Shown: piece after piece, positions 1 to 6,830 of the stretch | Numbering within the stretch: the first letter of the stretch is position 1 | Layout: the number at the start of each line of letters is the position of its first letter | NCBI GenBank assembly: GCA_016861165.1 | Contig: BOKV01000013.1 | Span: 1-64,000 of the forward strand | From: Alphaproteobacteria bacterium | GTDB taxonomy: Bacteria > Pseudomonadota > Alphaproteobacteria > Rhizobiales > Rhizobiaceae | Direction of reading: 5' to 3' | Length of the DNA: 64,000 nucleotides | Notes under the pieces: generated by a model | Told to the model about the DNA's origin: nothing | Databases searched by the model: none | Seen by the model: the letters and a program-made list of their open reading frames with translations, nothing else | Made by a program: the position numbers and the translations under genes

Positions 1-1
1 C

Positions 2-487
2 GCCGAAAAGCTCGACCAGCACGTCACCACCGACGGCGATCATGGTCGCATCGAGGTGCGCCGCCATCTCGTCTCCCACGAGGTCGACTGGCTCGCCACC
101 GACCGCCGCTTCCCCGGCGAACCGCGCTTCCCAGGCCTCAAAGCCATCGCCATGGTCGAAGCAACGGTGCAACGCGACGGCAAGACCTCCATCGCAAGGC
201 GCTTCTTCCTCTCCTCCCTGCCGCTCGACGCCAAGCTCTGCGCCAAGGCCGTGCGCGCCCACTGGGGCATCGAAAACCGCCTCCATTGGGTCCTCGATGT
301 CGTCTTCCACGACGACCTGATGCGCCTGCGAACTCAGAACGGCCCCCAAAACATGGCTGTCGTCAAACACATGGCCATGAACCTCGTGAAAGCCGCGCCA
401 GGTCCCGACAGCATCCGCGTCAGACGCAAAGCCGCCGGTTGGGACGACAACTACCTCAGGGGCCTCCTCACAAGGACAGCTCAATAG
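2..487 (+). CDS. ISAs1-family transposase, C-terminal part (cut by window start)
   Basis: The reading frame is open from base 2 to a TAG at 485-487, so only the C-terminal 161 residues are in the window. It shows the pattern of the ISAs1 (DDE) transposase C-terminus: a region rich in His and Arg followed by EVR and RRHLVSHEVDW, then LKAIAMVEAT, RFFLSSL, and the conserved RAHWGIENRLHWVLDVVFHDD block, which holds the catalytic Glu region, ending KAAGWDDNYL. No frameshift is visible in the part present, so the element may be intact upstream. It lies beside a tRNA pair, a common place for insertions. Family assignment is confident; activity cannot be judged from a fragment. Confidence 0.88.
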   Translation, partial: AEKLDQHVTTDGDHGRIEVRRHLVSHEVDWLATDRRFPGEPRFPGLKAIAMVEATVQRDGKTSIARRFFLSSLPLDAKLCAKAVRAHWGIENRLHWVLDVVFHDDLMRLRTQNGPQNMAVVKHMAMNLVKAAPGPDSIRVRRKAAGWDDNYLRGLLTRTAQ

Positions 488-506
488 TTTTCAAGCGATT
501 CCCCTG
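488..506 (+). repeat. Possible right terminus of the ISAs1 element
   Basis: Directly after the transposase stop the sequence runs to CCCCTG at 501-506, which read from the outside is CAGGGG. ISAs1-family termini typically begin with CAGGG, and the IS end is expected within a few tens of bases of the stop. The left terminus lies outside the window, so the inverted repeat cannot be confirmed here. Confidence 0.4.
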
Positions 507-594
507 ATGTTGCAATGCGGACGAGGCCCGGCGGCGCCCGGGAGGGTGGAAATCGCCAATCGTCGGGGACGACGTCGGGCTATTCGCGAAAGAC

Positions 595-668
595 TGGAGC
601 GGGTGAAGGGAATCGAACCCTCGTCATCAGCTTGGAAGGCTGTTGCTCTACCATTGAGCTACACCCGC
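595..668 (-). tRNA. tRNA-Gly (TCC)
   Basis: Read on the minus strand this folds as a standard cloverleaf: acceptor arms GCGGGTG and CACCCGC pair over 7 bp, the D-arm carries AGCTCAATGGTAGAGC, the anticodon loop is CTTCCAA (anticodon TCC), and the T-loop is GGTTCGATTC. The discriminator base is T, as usual for tRNA-Gly, and the CCA end is encoded (595-597 on the complement). It forms a pair with the tRNA-Tyr upstream on the same strand. Confidence 0.97.
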
Positions 669-783
669 ATTCCGGGGGGCGCGTCCGGGGCCGAGCGACT
701 CGGAAACCGGGCTCCCTCTTTTCTTCTTGGCGCATGTTCTCATCGGCGAACCGGTGCCGACTTCGCCGGAACATGCGCAGGCG

Positions 784-869
784 TGGTGGGGGAGGTAGGA
801 CTCGAACCTACGAAGGCGTAAGCCAGCGGATTTACAGTCCGCCCCCTTTGCCGCTCGGGACACTCCCCC
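784..869 (-). tRNA. tRNA-Tyr (GTA)
   Basis: The minus strand gives a class II tRNA with a long variable arm. A 7-bp acceptor stem joins 863-869 to 788-794, the anticodon loop contains TGTAAA (anticodon GTA), the variable arm lies around 812-830, the T-arm is at 795-811, the discriminator is A and CCA is encoded at 784-786. tRNA-Tyr followed by tRNA-Gly on the same strand is the arrangement often seen in alphaproteobacteria ahead of tuf; here the ISAs1 element lies downstream instead. Confidence 0.97.
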
Positions 870-1065
870 GCGCCACAGGCCAGACACCGGCTCCACAACG
901 GTCCGGCGATGCGCCGGCACCCTGGAGGCAGGGACCGCGCGCGGTGTTATGGTGACGGCCCCCGGTGGTGTCAACCCGGACCGAAATCGCCCCGCCCCCT
1001 CGACTCCTTCCATATGGGGACGGCGCCACCGACCGCCATCCGGCGGTCGGCACCCAGGAGCCCGC

Positions 1066-1896
1066 ATGGCCGAGACCGCTTCCATCATCGACGCCTGGGC
1101 GCAGCCCGCGCTCGGCCAGGCGCGCACGCCGCTCCCCGAGGTGGTGCGCCTCATCGAGAAGTCCGGGACCAGCCATCTCATGCAGGCCCGCCTCGGCCCC
1201 GACGAGATGCTCGCCGCCATGGACGCGGCCGGCATCGGCAAGGTCCTGCTCACCGCCTGGTGCCGCCCCGAGGGCTGGGTCTTCACCAACGACGACGTCG
1301 CGGGCTTCGTGCGCGCCGCGCCGAACCGCTTCGTCGGCGTCGCGACCGTCGATCTCGGAAAGCCCGTGGCGGCCGTGCGGGAGCTGCGCCGCGCCGTCGA
1401 GGAGCTCGGCTGCAGGGCGCTGCGCATCATTCCCTGGCTCTGGCGCCTGCCGCCGAACCACCGGCTCTATTATCCGCTCTACGTCGCCTGCATCGAGCTC
1501 GGCGTCCCGTTCTGCACCCAGGTCGGCCACACCGGCCCCCTGATGCCCTCCGAGACCGGCCGGCCAATTCCCTATCTCGACGAGGTGGCGCTCGACTTCC
1601 CGGAGCTCACCATCGTCGGCGGCCATATCGGCCATCCCTGGACCGCCGAGATGATCGGGCTCGCCTGGAAGCACGACAACGTGTTCATCGACACCTCGGC
1701 CTACCTGCCGCGCTACTACCCGGCCGAGCTGATCCAGTTCCTGCGCAGCTACGGCCAGGACAAGGTGATGTTCGCGACCAACTTCCCGCAGCTCCCCTTC
1801 GACCGGGCGGTCGCCCAGGCCCGGGAGCTGAACCTGCCGGAAGACATCGCCGCCAAGTTCTTCCACGCCAACGCCCGGCGCGTCTTCGGCCTCTGA
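1066..1896 (+). CDS. Amidohydrolase-family protein (amidohydro_2 type, TIM barrel)
   Basis: A 276-residue protein resembling amidohydrolase-related proteins of the ACMSD / 2-hydroxy-acid decarboxylase-like group. Visible features are an N-terminal segment with a MLAAMDAAGIGKVLLTAW strand, a central CTQVGHTGPL segment, VGGHIGHPWTAEMI with the His pair typical of the metal site, and a C-terminal FATNFPQ block where many relatives have a metal-binding Asp (here Asn). The N-terminal HxH motif of classical members is not obvious, so metal use is uncertain. The start at 1066 is chosen for an AGGAG at 1056-1060; the frame stays open further upstream to 949 but without a good ribosome site. It ends 3 bases before rlmB, suggesting co-transcription. 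Substrate unknown. Confidence 0.75.
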   Translation: MAETASIIDAWAQPALGQARTPLPEVVRLIEKSGTSHLMQARLGPDEMLAAMDAAGIGKVLLTAWCRPEGWVFTNDDVAGFVRAAPNRFVGVATVDLGKPVAAVRELRRAVEELGCRALRIIPWLWRLPPNHRLYYPLYVACIELGVPFCTQVGHTGPLMPSETGRPIPYLDEVALDFPELTIVGGHIGHPWTAEMIGLAWKHDNVFIDTSAYLPRYYPAELIQFLRSYGQDKVMFATNFPQLPFDRAVAQARELNLPEDIAAKFFHANARRVFGL

Positions 1897-1899
1897 CCC

Positions 1900-2697
1900 A
1901 TGCGCGACCGCCGCTCCGACCCGCGCAAGCCCGGGTTCCGCCGCCCCGCCCCGCCCCGGCGGCCGCCGCGCGCGGAGCGCCCCGCCGACGGCCCCGCCCT
2001 GATCTATGGCTGGCATCCCGTGATCGCGGCGCTCGCCAACCCGCAGCGCAAGATCCGCAGGATCCTCGCGACCGAGAACGCCGTGCGCCGCCTCGCCGAC
2101 GAGGGCGTGGCGCTGCCGGTCGCGCCCGAGCTGGTGCGGCCCGACGCCATCGCGGGAGAGCTTCCCCCCGATGCCGTGCACCAGGGGCTCATGCTGGAGG
2201 CCGACCCCCTGCCCGCGCCGGCGCTGGACGAGCTTCCCGCCGCGGGCATCGTGCTGGTGCTCGACCAGATCACCGACCCGCACAATGTCGGCGCCATCCT
2301 GCGCTCGGCCGCGGCCTTTGCGGCCGCCGCCGTGGTGGTGACCGCGCGCCACAGCCCGGAGGCGACCGGCGTGCTCGCCAAGTCCGCCTCCGGCGCGCTC
2401 GAGCTGGTGCCGATCGTGGCGGTGCCGAACCTCGCCCGCGCCCTGCTGGCCCTGCGCGAGCGCGGCTTCCAGCTGGTCGGCCTCGACAGCGCCGGCGACA
2501 GCGACCTCGCGGCGACGCCGCTCGCGGCGCCGCTCGCGCTGGTGATCGGCGCCGAGGGCAAGGGGCTGCGCCACCTCACCCGGCAGACCTGCGACCTCGT
2601 CGCCCGCCTCGACGTGCCGGGCGCGATCAAGAGCCTCAACGTGTCCAACGCGACCGCGCTCGCGCTCTACATCGCGACCCAGCGCCTGGCCCGTTGA
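1900..2697 (+). CDS. rlmB: 23S rRNA (guanosine-2'-O)-methyltransferase, TrmH/RlmB family
   Basis: A 265-residue SPOUT methyltransferase. An Arg/Pro-rich N-terminal tail of about 30 residues precedes the substrate-binding domain (LIYGWHPVIAAL). The catalytic SPOUT knot follows, with DQITDPHNVGAILRSAAAF (motif 1, catalytic Asn/Arg), GAEGKGLRHL (motif 2) and NVSNATALALY (motif 3). The family 2'-O-methylates a guanosine in the peptidyl-transferase loop of 23S rRNA. It starts 3 bases after the amidohydrolase stop. Proximity to tRNA-Tyr/Gly is the conserved alphaproteobacterial context for rlmB, which supports this over other TrmH paralogues. Confidence 0.9.
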   Translation: MRDRRSDPRKPGFRRPAPPRRPPRAERPADGPALIYGWHPVIAALANPQRKIRRILATENAVRRLADEGVALPVAPELVRPDAIAGELPPDAVHQGLMLEADPLPAPALDELPAAGIVLVLDQITDPHNVGAILRSAAAFAAAAVVVTARHSPEATGVLAKSASGALELVPIVAVPNLARALLALRERGFQLVGLDSAGDSDLAATPLAAPLALVIGAEGKGLRHLTRQTCDLVARLDVPGAIKSLNVSNATALALYIATQRLAR

Positions 2698-2737
2698 GCG
2701 GCGTCCCGCTCCCGCGCCTCCTCCGATCGGCCGCACT

Positions 2738-2755
2738 CTGTGACCCGGCTCACAG
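2738..2755. promoter_or_regulatory. CRP-type palindrome upstream of the DUF3421 gene
   Basis: Bases 2739-2754 read TGTGACCCGGCTCACA, an exact TGTGA-N6-TCACA, the textbook half-sites of a CRP-family dimer. The flanking C and G extend the palindrome to 18 bases. It is centred about 122 bases upstream of the ATG of the next gene, in a non-coding stretch. The binding protein is inferred only from the motif. Confidence 0.55.
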
Positions 2756-2868
2756 ATGCCCCGGACGCCGCCTGCTAGCGTCCCGATGCCGCGCGTTGAG
2801 CGACACCATCCCGAGACCGAGATGCGCCCGACCGCTCACCCGGCATCCCCGACACAAGGAGACAGGTC

Positions 2869-3450
2869 ATGAAACGGATCGCACGGTCGTGCGCGTATCT
2901 CGCCATTCTCGCCGGTCTGACCGCGGTGACGCTGCACGCGAGCCAGGCGCTCACGGCGGGCCGCTGGGCGAAGCTTCCGGCCGAGGGCGTGGTGGCAGGC
3001 AGGAACGGAGGACTGGGGCCGCTCGCGGTGTGCCGCGCGGGCTTCGACGCCGGGCAGCATCCCGGCAAGCTGTGGCAGGGGCAGTGCCACTTCGAATGGG
3101 GCTGGGACGATCACATCACGCCCAGCTTCGAGGTGCTGCTGGACGACGGATACCGCTGGGAGAACCCCGGCCGCGTCGTCCAGACCGTGCTCGGCCCGGT
3201 CTGGAAGGTCGAGCTGCCCTCCAACGCCGTCGATGGCGGCGATGCGGGCACCCAAGCGGCGCACACCCGCCTCGGCATCTGCCTGGCCTTCATGCCGGCC
3301 GACAATACCTGGCACCCGGGAAAATTCTTCGCGGAGCACTGCAACATCGCCTGGGGCGGCGTCGGGGTGGACAGCATGCCCGATCATCCCCGCAACAAGC
3401 GCAAGGTCGCGCCGCTTGCCACCGGCAATGTGCTCGTGCTGGTGAAGTAG
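2869..3450 (+). CDS. Secreted DUF3421/DM9-like repeat protein
   Basis: A 193-residue protein with an N-terminal signal peptide (basic MKRIARS, then a hydrophobic stretch to about residue 25). The mature part has two copies of a DM9/DUF3421-like unit: one with AVCRAGFDAGQHPGKLW and QCHFEWGW followed by FEVLL, and a second with CLAFMPADNTWHPGKFF and HCNIAWGG. The recurring HPGK plus a Cys- and Trp-containing strand is the hallmark of this fold, best known from animal and fungal mannose-binding lectin-like proteins. A carbohydrate-binding or envelope role is inference. An AAGGAGA ribosome site lies just before the ATG. A CRP-like palindrome lies upstream and a strong hairpin downstream, so it is probably monocistronic. 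Confidence 0.65.
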   Translation: MKRIARSCAYLAILAGLTAVTLHASQALTAGRWAKLPAEGVVAGRNGGLGPLAVCRAGFDAGQHPGKLWQGQCHFEWGWDDHITPSFEVLLDDGYRWENPGRVVQTVLGPVWKVELPSNAVDGGDAGTQAAHTRLGICLAFMPADNTWHPGKFFAEHCNIAWGGVGVDSMPDHPRNKRKVAPLATGNVLVLVK

Positions 3451-3526
3451 CGCCCTGCCGGCGCGCCGTCGCACGCGAACAGGAAACGCGGCGAGCTCGC
3501 GCCCGCCGCGTCAGCCCCCCGGAGGC

Positions 3527-3552
3527 CCGGCCCGCGGGTGGCCGCGGGCCGG
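3527..3552. terminator. Bidirectional hairpin between convergent genes
   Basis: An 11-bp perfect GC stem (3527-3537 with 3542-3552) and a GTGG loop lie between the convergent DUF3421 gene and the HYR-rich secreted protein gene. The plus-strand side runs into AAATCTCATTT, so it could serve the DUF3421 gene, and read from the other side the following gene. Confidence 0.6.
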
Positions 3553-3557
3553 AAATC

Positions 3558-3977
3558 TCATTTCAGGCCGGGATCGTAGTAGCGCGGCTTCATGTAGCGC
3601 GGCACCCGCAGCACGCGCGGGCCGTAGCCGTGATGGCGCGCCCGGTGGAAGTGGCGCCCGGCATAGCGGTGATGCCGGTAGCCGTGGTGGCGGTAGCCGG
3701 CGCCGTAGGGATAGGGCAGCGCCCGGTGGCGGATATAGGGGCTCGGCATCGCGGCCGGCGGCACCGGCTCGGTGAAGGTGGGGCCCTGGTTGACAACATA
3801 GACCGGCCGCGGCCGGTACCAGGCCGCGCAGGGCGACTGCACGTAGACGACGCGCGTCTGCACATAGGCGTAGGACGGCGCGCAGCCGCAGCTCCAGCAG
3901 CCGGCCGAGGCCGGCGCCACACTCGCGAGGGTCGTGGCCGCGGCGACCGCGGCGAGCCCCAGAAGGCGGAAGGACAT
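3558..3977 (-). CDS. Small secreted protein rich in His, Tyr and Arg
   Basis: A 139-residue protein of unknown function. It begins MSFRLLGLAAVAAATTLASVAPASAG, a clean Sec signal peptide with an ASA-G cleavage site. The short mature part starts with a Cys cluster (GCWSCGCAPSY), has a Tyr/Val-rich middle and ends in a low-complexity tail of YRHHGYRHHRY-type residues. Such proteins are common in Hyphomicrobiales and usually remain hypothetical; metal binding by the His-rich tail is only a possibility. The start at 3977 is preferred over an upstream in-frame ATG (4004) because GGGAGC sits at ribosome-site distance and it gives the shorter signal peptide. Confidence 0.7.
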   Translation of the reverse strand: MSFRLLGLAAVAAATTLASVAPASAGCWSCGCAPSYAYVQTRVVYVQSPCAAWYRPRPVYVVNQGPTFTEPVPPAAMPSPYIRHRALPYPYGAGYRHHGYRHHRYAGRHFHRARHHGYGPRVLRVPRYMKPRYYDPGLK

Positions 3978-4059
3978 CGATACGCTCCCTGTTACTCCGG
4001 CCATGCGGCCGATACGCGTGGGGTCTCCCCCGGTGATCGTCCGCCGGGCGGACGGAAAT

Positions 4060-4488
4060 TCAGCGCCGCCGCGGCCGCGGCTCCACGGTCACGTGGGGCG
4101 GCTCGTAGGGCGGATAGACGGTGACCGGGCTCTGCGGATCGGACTCGATCCCCCATTGCCGGCGGAAGGACGGGCCTCCCCGCGGCGGCCGCGGCGTGTC
4201 GACCTCGAGCCGGCCCGAGCGCGGCTTCATGCCGGTGTAGGGATAGTAGGCGCCGTGCGCGCTCGGTGCCGTGTAGAAGACCGGGCCCTCGATGATCACG
4301 CGGCCGTGGCCGGGCCGGTAGAGCCCCCAGTCGCCATACACCACGGCGCCGCTGAGCTCCGCCCCGTAACGGAGGACCGGCACGCCCGGCTTGCCCGGCA
4401 CCACGACCACGGGCGCGTGGTCGGCCTGCGCCGGCTGCACGAGCAGCATCGCGACCACTGCCGCACCGATCGCGCCTCGCGCTGCCAT
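4060..4488 (-). CDS. Small secreted protein of unknown function
   Basis: A 142-residue protein with a short signal peptide (MAARGAIGAAVVAMLLVQPAQA-D). The mature region has VVVPGKPGVPVLRYGAELSGAVVYGDWGLYRPG and a Pro/Arg-rich C-terminus that includes YPPYEPPHVTVEPRPRRR. It recalls small periplasmic proteins of Bradyrhizobium-like genomes with no assigned function. It lies on the same strand as, and 82 bases upstream of, the HYR-rich secreted protein, so the two may form a pair. No enzymatic motif is visible. Confidence 0.65.
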   Translation of the reverse strand: MAARGAIGAAVVAMLLVQPAQADHAPVVVVPGKPGVPVLRYGAELSGAVVYGDWGLYRPGHGRVIIEGPVFYTAPSAHGAYYPYTGMKPRSGRLEVDTPRPPRGGPSFRRQWGIESDPQSPVTVYPPYEPPHVTVEPRPRRR

Positions 4489-4663
4489 GCACGTCTCCGC
4501 CGGACCTGAAGTTGCATGCAGTGTAACGCGCGAGCGCCCCGGAAGCCGTTAATGGCGCAGCGAAATCGGGCGGTAACATTAATGTCGCGGTGACGCGCAC
4601 GGCGCGGCACGGACCCGGGCGCCCTTCCGCTCCGGAGCGCCGGCCGGTATATCGGCAAGGGTC

Positions 4664-4739
4664 GCCGGCTTAGCTCAGCTGGTAGAGCACCTGATTTGTA
4701 ATCAGGGGGTCGGGGGTTCGAATCCCTCAGCCGGCACCA
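4664..4739 (+). tRNA. tRNA-Thr (TGT)
   Basis: A 76-base cloverleaf: acceptor stem GCCGGCT with AGCCGGC, D-arm TAGCTCAGCTGGTAGAGC, anticodon loop TTTGTAA with anticodon TGT, T-arm GGGGGTTCGAATCCCTC, discriminator A and encoded CCA at 4737-4739. The sequence just downstream is made of IS-like repeats and gene debris, consistent with a hot spot for insertions. Confidence 0.97.
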
Positions 4740-5145
4740 CGCGACGCAGGTCCGTTCCGTGTCCAGCCCGGACACATGGGTGACGGTTCGTTCCGGAGAC
4801 ATGGGTGACATCCCGGGCGACGTCGGCGGCGGCCTGCCGCCTGTCGCCGAACCCCTCCGCCGGCCGCGACCTGAGAATGTCACCCGCCACGGCGACCAAG
4901 CACATCGCCGCGTTGGAATCCCGCGTCGCGGCTCGGTCGCGAAGCCGGAACGCTGAGCGACCCGCACGAAGACCTTCAAACTCTGCAGCGTGTCCGTGCA
5001 GTGATTTTACCGTTTCCGATCCGGAAGCCATCCATTTCCAAGGCGACGTGTTCACGGCGCAGCGCAGCTCTGTAACCTTGGGCCGCGCAGGCGGACACGC
5101 CGATCAGGTGCAGCGGAGGCCGTCACGAAGCTGCCCAGCTACGCG
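4740..5145. other. Gene-free remnant region after tRNA-Thr
   Basis: No credible gene is present. The stretch starts with two near-identical units of CCGGA-ACATGGGTGAC (4768-4784 and 4793-4809), and the inverse ATGTCACCC occurs at 4875-4883. The rest is unremarkable DNA leading into the truncated methyltransferase gene. It reads as a decayed insertion site. Confidence 0.5.
4768..4809 (+). repeat. Tandem 17-base units resembling IS481-type end debris
   Basis: Bases 4768-4784 and 4793-4809 differ at one position (CCGGACACATGGGTGAC and CCGGAGACATGGGTGAC). The ACATGGGTGAC string is often found at the edges of IS481-like elements in alphaproteobacteria, an association I give from memory. No transposase remains nearby. 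Confidence 0.4.
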
Positions 5146-5271
5146 ATGAATCGATCGAGCTTTCCGGACATGTACGAGCGGCACCTGGTCGGCCCGCTGT
5201 TCCGGCCCTGGGCCGAGATGATCATCGAGGAGATCGAATTGTCCCGCGGCGACCGCCAGGGGCTGAAATGA
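5146..5271 (+). pseudogene. N-terminal remnant of a class I SAM-dependent methyltransferase gene
   Basis: The 41-codon frame reads MNRSSFPDMYERHLVGPLFR, then PWAEMIIEEIELSRGDRQ, then stops at a TGA. This is the N-terminal helix region of a common methyltransferase family in which the next residues should be the SAM-binding VLDVACGTG motif; here the sequence breaks off at GDR, exactly before it. The frame is also open upstream through VTKLPSYA. The break coincides with the left copy of a direct repeat (5268-5287) at the edge of the metabolic module, so the gene was probably cut by an insertion or deletion. Confidence 0.65.
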
Positions 5272-5287
5272 TGTCGGCGCTTCGACG
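5268..5287 (+). repeat. Left copy of imperfect 20-base direct repeat bracketing the module
   Basis: ATGATGTCGGCGCTTCGACG here matches ATGACGTCAGCGCTTCGACG at 15013-15032 in 18 of 20 positions and in the same orientation. The left copy overlaps the end of the truncated methyltransferase gene and lies 43 bases beyond the iclR stop. Confidence 0.45.
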
Positions 5288-5330
5288 CCCGACCCTCGAT
5301 ATGAAGAACCCCGAGTTCGATGTCGAACCG

Positions 5331-6152
5331 CTACAGCCGCTGTTGCAGCAGCTCGATCAAGTGGTCGAGCGTCGCGTGCATCAGCTTCTTGCGGCGGGTC
5401 GTGAGGGTGTCTTTGATCGCCGAGACGCTGATCGCGAGCAGACCGTCCTCACGGTGGCTGGTACGATAAGCGCGCGCGACGCAGCACACCCCGCGCAGAG
5501 CCTCTTCGTCGTCGGTCGAATAGCCGCGTTTGCGAATTGCAGCGAGCTCCTTTGCCAGCCTGCCCGGCTGGGCGATCGAATTCTTGGTGAGCGCCGGCAG
5601 CGAATGAGCGGCCGCCAGCCTGCGGTCGAGCTCGTCAATGGGAAGCGCGGCGAGCAACGCCTTGCCGGCCGCCGTGCAGTTCGCCGGCACGCGCCGGCCG
5701 ATTTCGCCGCGCAATCCCAGCCTGAAACCGCTGGCGCAGTCCTGGCGGGCAAGATAGACGGCGTTGATCTCCTCATCCAGGACTGCCAGCTGGATCATGG
5801 CGCGCAGGCCCGAATCGATTTGCCGCGACACCTCGTAGAACTCGCGGATGATGTCGACGCTGGAGACATAGGCCGCGCCGATCTGCACCAAGCGGCGACC
5901 CAACTGGTATCCAGCCGCCGATCTGCGCAGCAGCTGACCCGCCGTCATTGCCGTGCAGATGTTGAACGCCGTCGATTTCGGAATTTTCAGCGCGCGGCCG
6001 ATCTGCGACAACGAGAACGGCTGTTGCGGCTGGCTTTCGAGCAGGGTCAGCACGGCAATGGCCCGGTCGATTGCAGGCACCGACGATTTCAACTTCTCGC
6101 CTGACGCCGCGGAGGGTCTTGCCCCCGGCCTGGTCTTGTGAGGGCTACGCAT
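5331..6152 (-). CDS. IclR-family transcriptional regulator
   Basis: A 273-residue regulator. After a basic N-terminal tail it has the IclR helix-turn-helix (about residues 25-90, with AIDRAIAVLTLLES, FSLSQIGRALKIPKSTAFNI and GYQLGRRLVQIG), then an effector-binding domain containing GRRVPANCTAAGKALLAALP and KRGYSTDDEE, both typical of the family. The start at 6152 is chosen for a GGAG 9 bases upstream and because it matches usual family length; the frame is open to 6308 but the extra residues look non-coding. It is transcribed divergently from the NTF2-FAA-RidA-cupin-ABC operon, so it most likely controls that operon and itself, with a pathway metabolite as effector. A palindrome at 6211-6228 fits an operator. 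Confidence 0.9.
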   Translation of the reverse strand: MRSPHKTRPGARPSAASGEKLKSSVPAIDRAIAVLTLLESQPQQPFSLSQIGRALKIPKSTAFNICTAMTAGQLLRRSAAGYQLGRRLVQIGAAYVSSVDIIREFYEVSRQIDSGLRAMIQLAVLDEEINAVYLARQDCASGFRLGLRGEIGRRVPANCTAAGKALLAALPIDELDRRLAAAHSLPALTKNSIAQPGRLAKELAAIRKRGYSTDDEEALRGVCCVARAYRTSHREDGLLAISVSAIKDTLTTRRKKLMHATLDHLIELLQQRL

Positions 6153-6210
6153 GTCTGCGCTCCAACTCCATCGCGATAGAAAAATGAAGGAGTCACGCGG
6201 CTTCGTTGCG

Positions 6211-6228
6211 TGTTCAGCCCATTGAACA
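6211..6228. promoter_or_regulatory. Candidate IclR operator (TGTTCA-N6-TGAACA)
   Basis: Perfect 6-base inverted arms TGTTCA and TGAACA with 6-base spacing lie in the intergenic region between iclR and the operon, 14 bases upstream of the -35 element of the operon promoter. IclR-family operators such as those of PcaU and PobR have similar TGTTCG-type palindromes. Assignment to this regulator is inference. Confidence 0.5.
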
Positions 6229-6241
6229 ACATTCAGATCAA

Positions 6242-6270
6242 TTGACAAGTGAAAGCTGGTCCGATTTAAT
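6242..6270 (+). promoter_or_regulatory. Sigma-70-like promoter of the catabolic operon
   Basis: A perfect -35 TTGACA (6242-6247) is followed after 17 bases by TTTAAT (6265-6270), a 5-of-6 match to the -10 consensus. The expected transcription start near 6277 gives a leader of about 50 bases before the GTG at 6329. An 8-base palindrome TCAATTGA (6238-6245) overlaps the -35 element. Confidence 0.6.
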
Positions 6271-6328
6271 TTTGTGCGAGTTGACGGGCAGACGGCACAA
6301 AAAATCATCGCCGCGCGAGGTTCGGAAA

Positions 6329-6811
6329 GTGGGTGACTATCGGGATGCCGTCATCGACGCGCGCGGTGCCGCCATGGACCGTCTCATCCGGACATACTTC
6401 GACGGCTGCAACGAGGCCGATGTCGAGAAGATTGCGTCGTGCTTCACCCCGGATGCGGTGCACTTCTTCCCGCCGGGAATGTACGAAGGGCCGTTTCGTG
6501 GGGCGCGCAAGATCGCCGGGAAGTGGTGGGACGCGGTGAACAATCTCGGGTCCTATTGGACGGTCGATCGTCTGCTGGTCGAGCCGTTACGCTACGAGGC
6601 CGTCATGGAGTGGACCCACTTCAAGACCAAGCAGAACACGATTCTCCGCGGCATCGAGTGGTACGAATTCGATCAAGCATCCGGCCTGATCAAGGAAATA
6701 CGCGCCTATTATGCGTCGCCGCAGGCGCAGGACGAGGACCGTCTGGAACTGGGCGGATTTGATTACGAGGGCCGCGGCTATCCGATGGCACCGCCGCCCG
6801 GTGCGCGGTAG
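6329..6811 (+). CDS. NTF2-like / SnoaL-family protein
   Basis: A 160-residue protein with an NTF2-like fold signature: an N-terminal helix DRLIRTYFDGCNEADVEKIASCF, then TPDAVHFFPPG-YEGPFRGARKIAGKWWDAV, and beta strands including AVMEWTHFKTKQ and GIEWYEFD. The fold houses polyketide cyclases, ketosteroid isomerase-like enzymes, dehydratases and ring-hydroxylating dioxygenase small subunits, so the reaction cannot be named. A GTG at 6329 with GAGG upstream is taken as the start; ATG 6374 is the alternative, and the frame is open to 6206, which would overlap the operator region. It is the first gene of the IclR-flanked operon, 19 bases from the next. Confidence 0.75.
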   Translation: MGDYRDAVIDARGAAMDRLIRTYFDGCNEADVEKIASCFTPDAVHFFPPGMYEGPFRGARKIAGKWWDAVNNLGSYWTVDRLLVEPLRYEAVMEWTHFKTKQNTILRGIEWYEFDQASGLIKEIRAYYASPQAQDEDRLELGGFDYEGRGYPMAPPPGAR

Positions 6812-6830
6812 TGCGGGGAGAGAGTTCGAC

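Noticed and set aside
832-2736. A 634-codon minus-strand open frame overlapping the amidohydrolase and rlmB genes
   Set aside because: Low-complexity Gly/Arg/Asp-rich translation typical of antisense frames in GC-rich DNA; the plus-strand genes have clear motifs.
909-4124. A 1071-codon plus-strand open frame
   Set aside because: Arg/Pro/Ala-rich product in a shadow frame of the amidohydrolase and rlmB genes, and it also runs across the intergenic regions and the DUF3421 gene; no domain visible.
5268-6104. A plus-strand open frame beginning MMSALRRP at the left repeat
   Set aside because: It lies antisense to the iclR coding region and has no recognisable motif.
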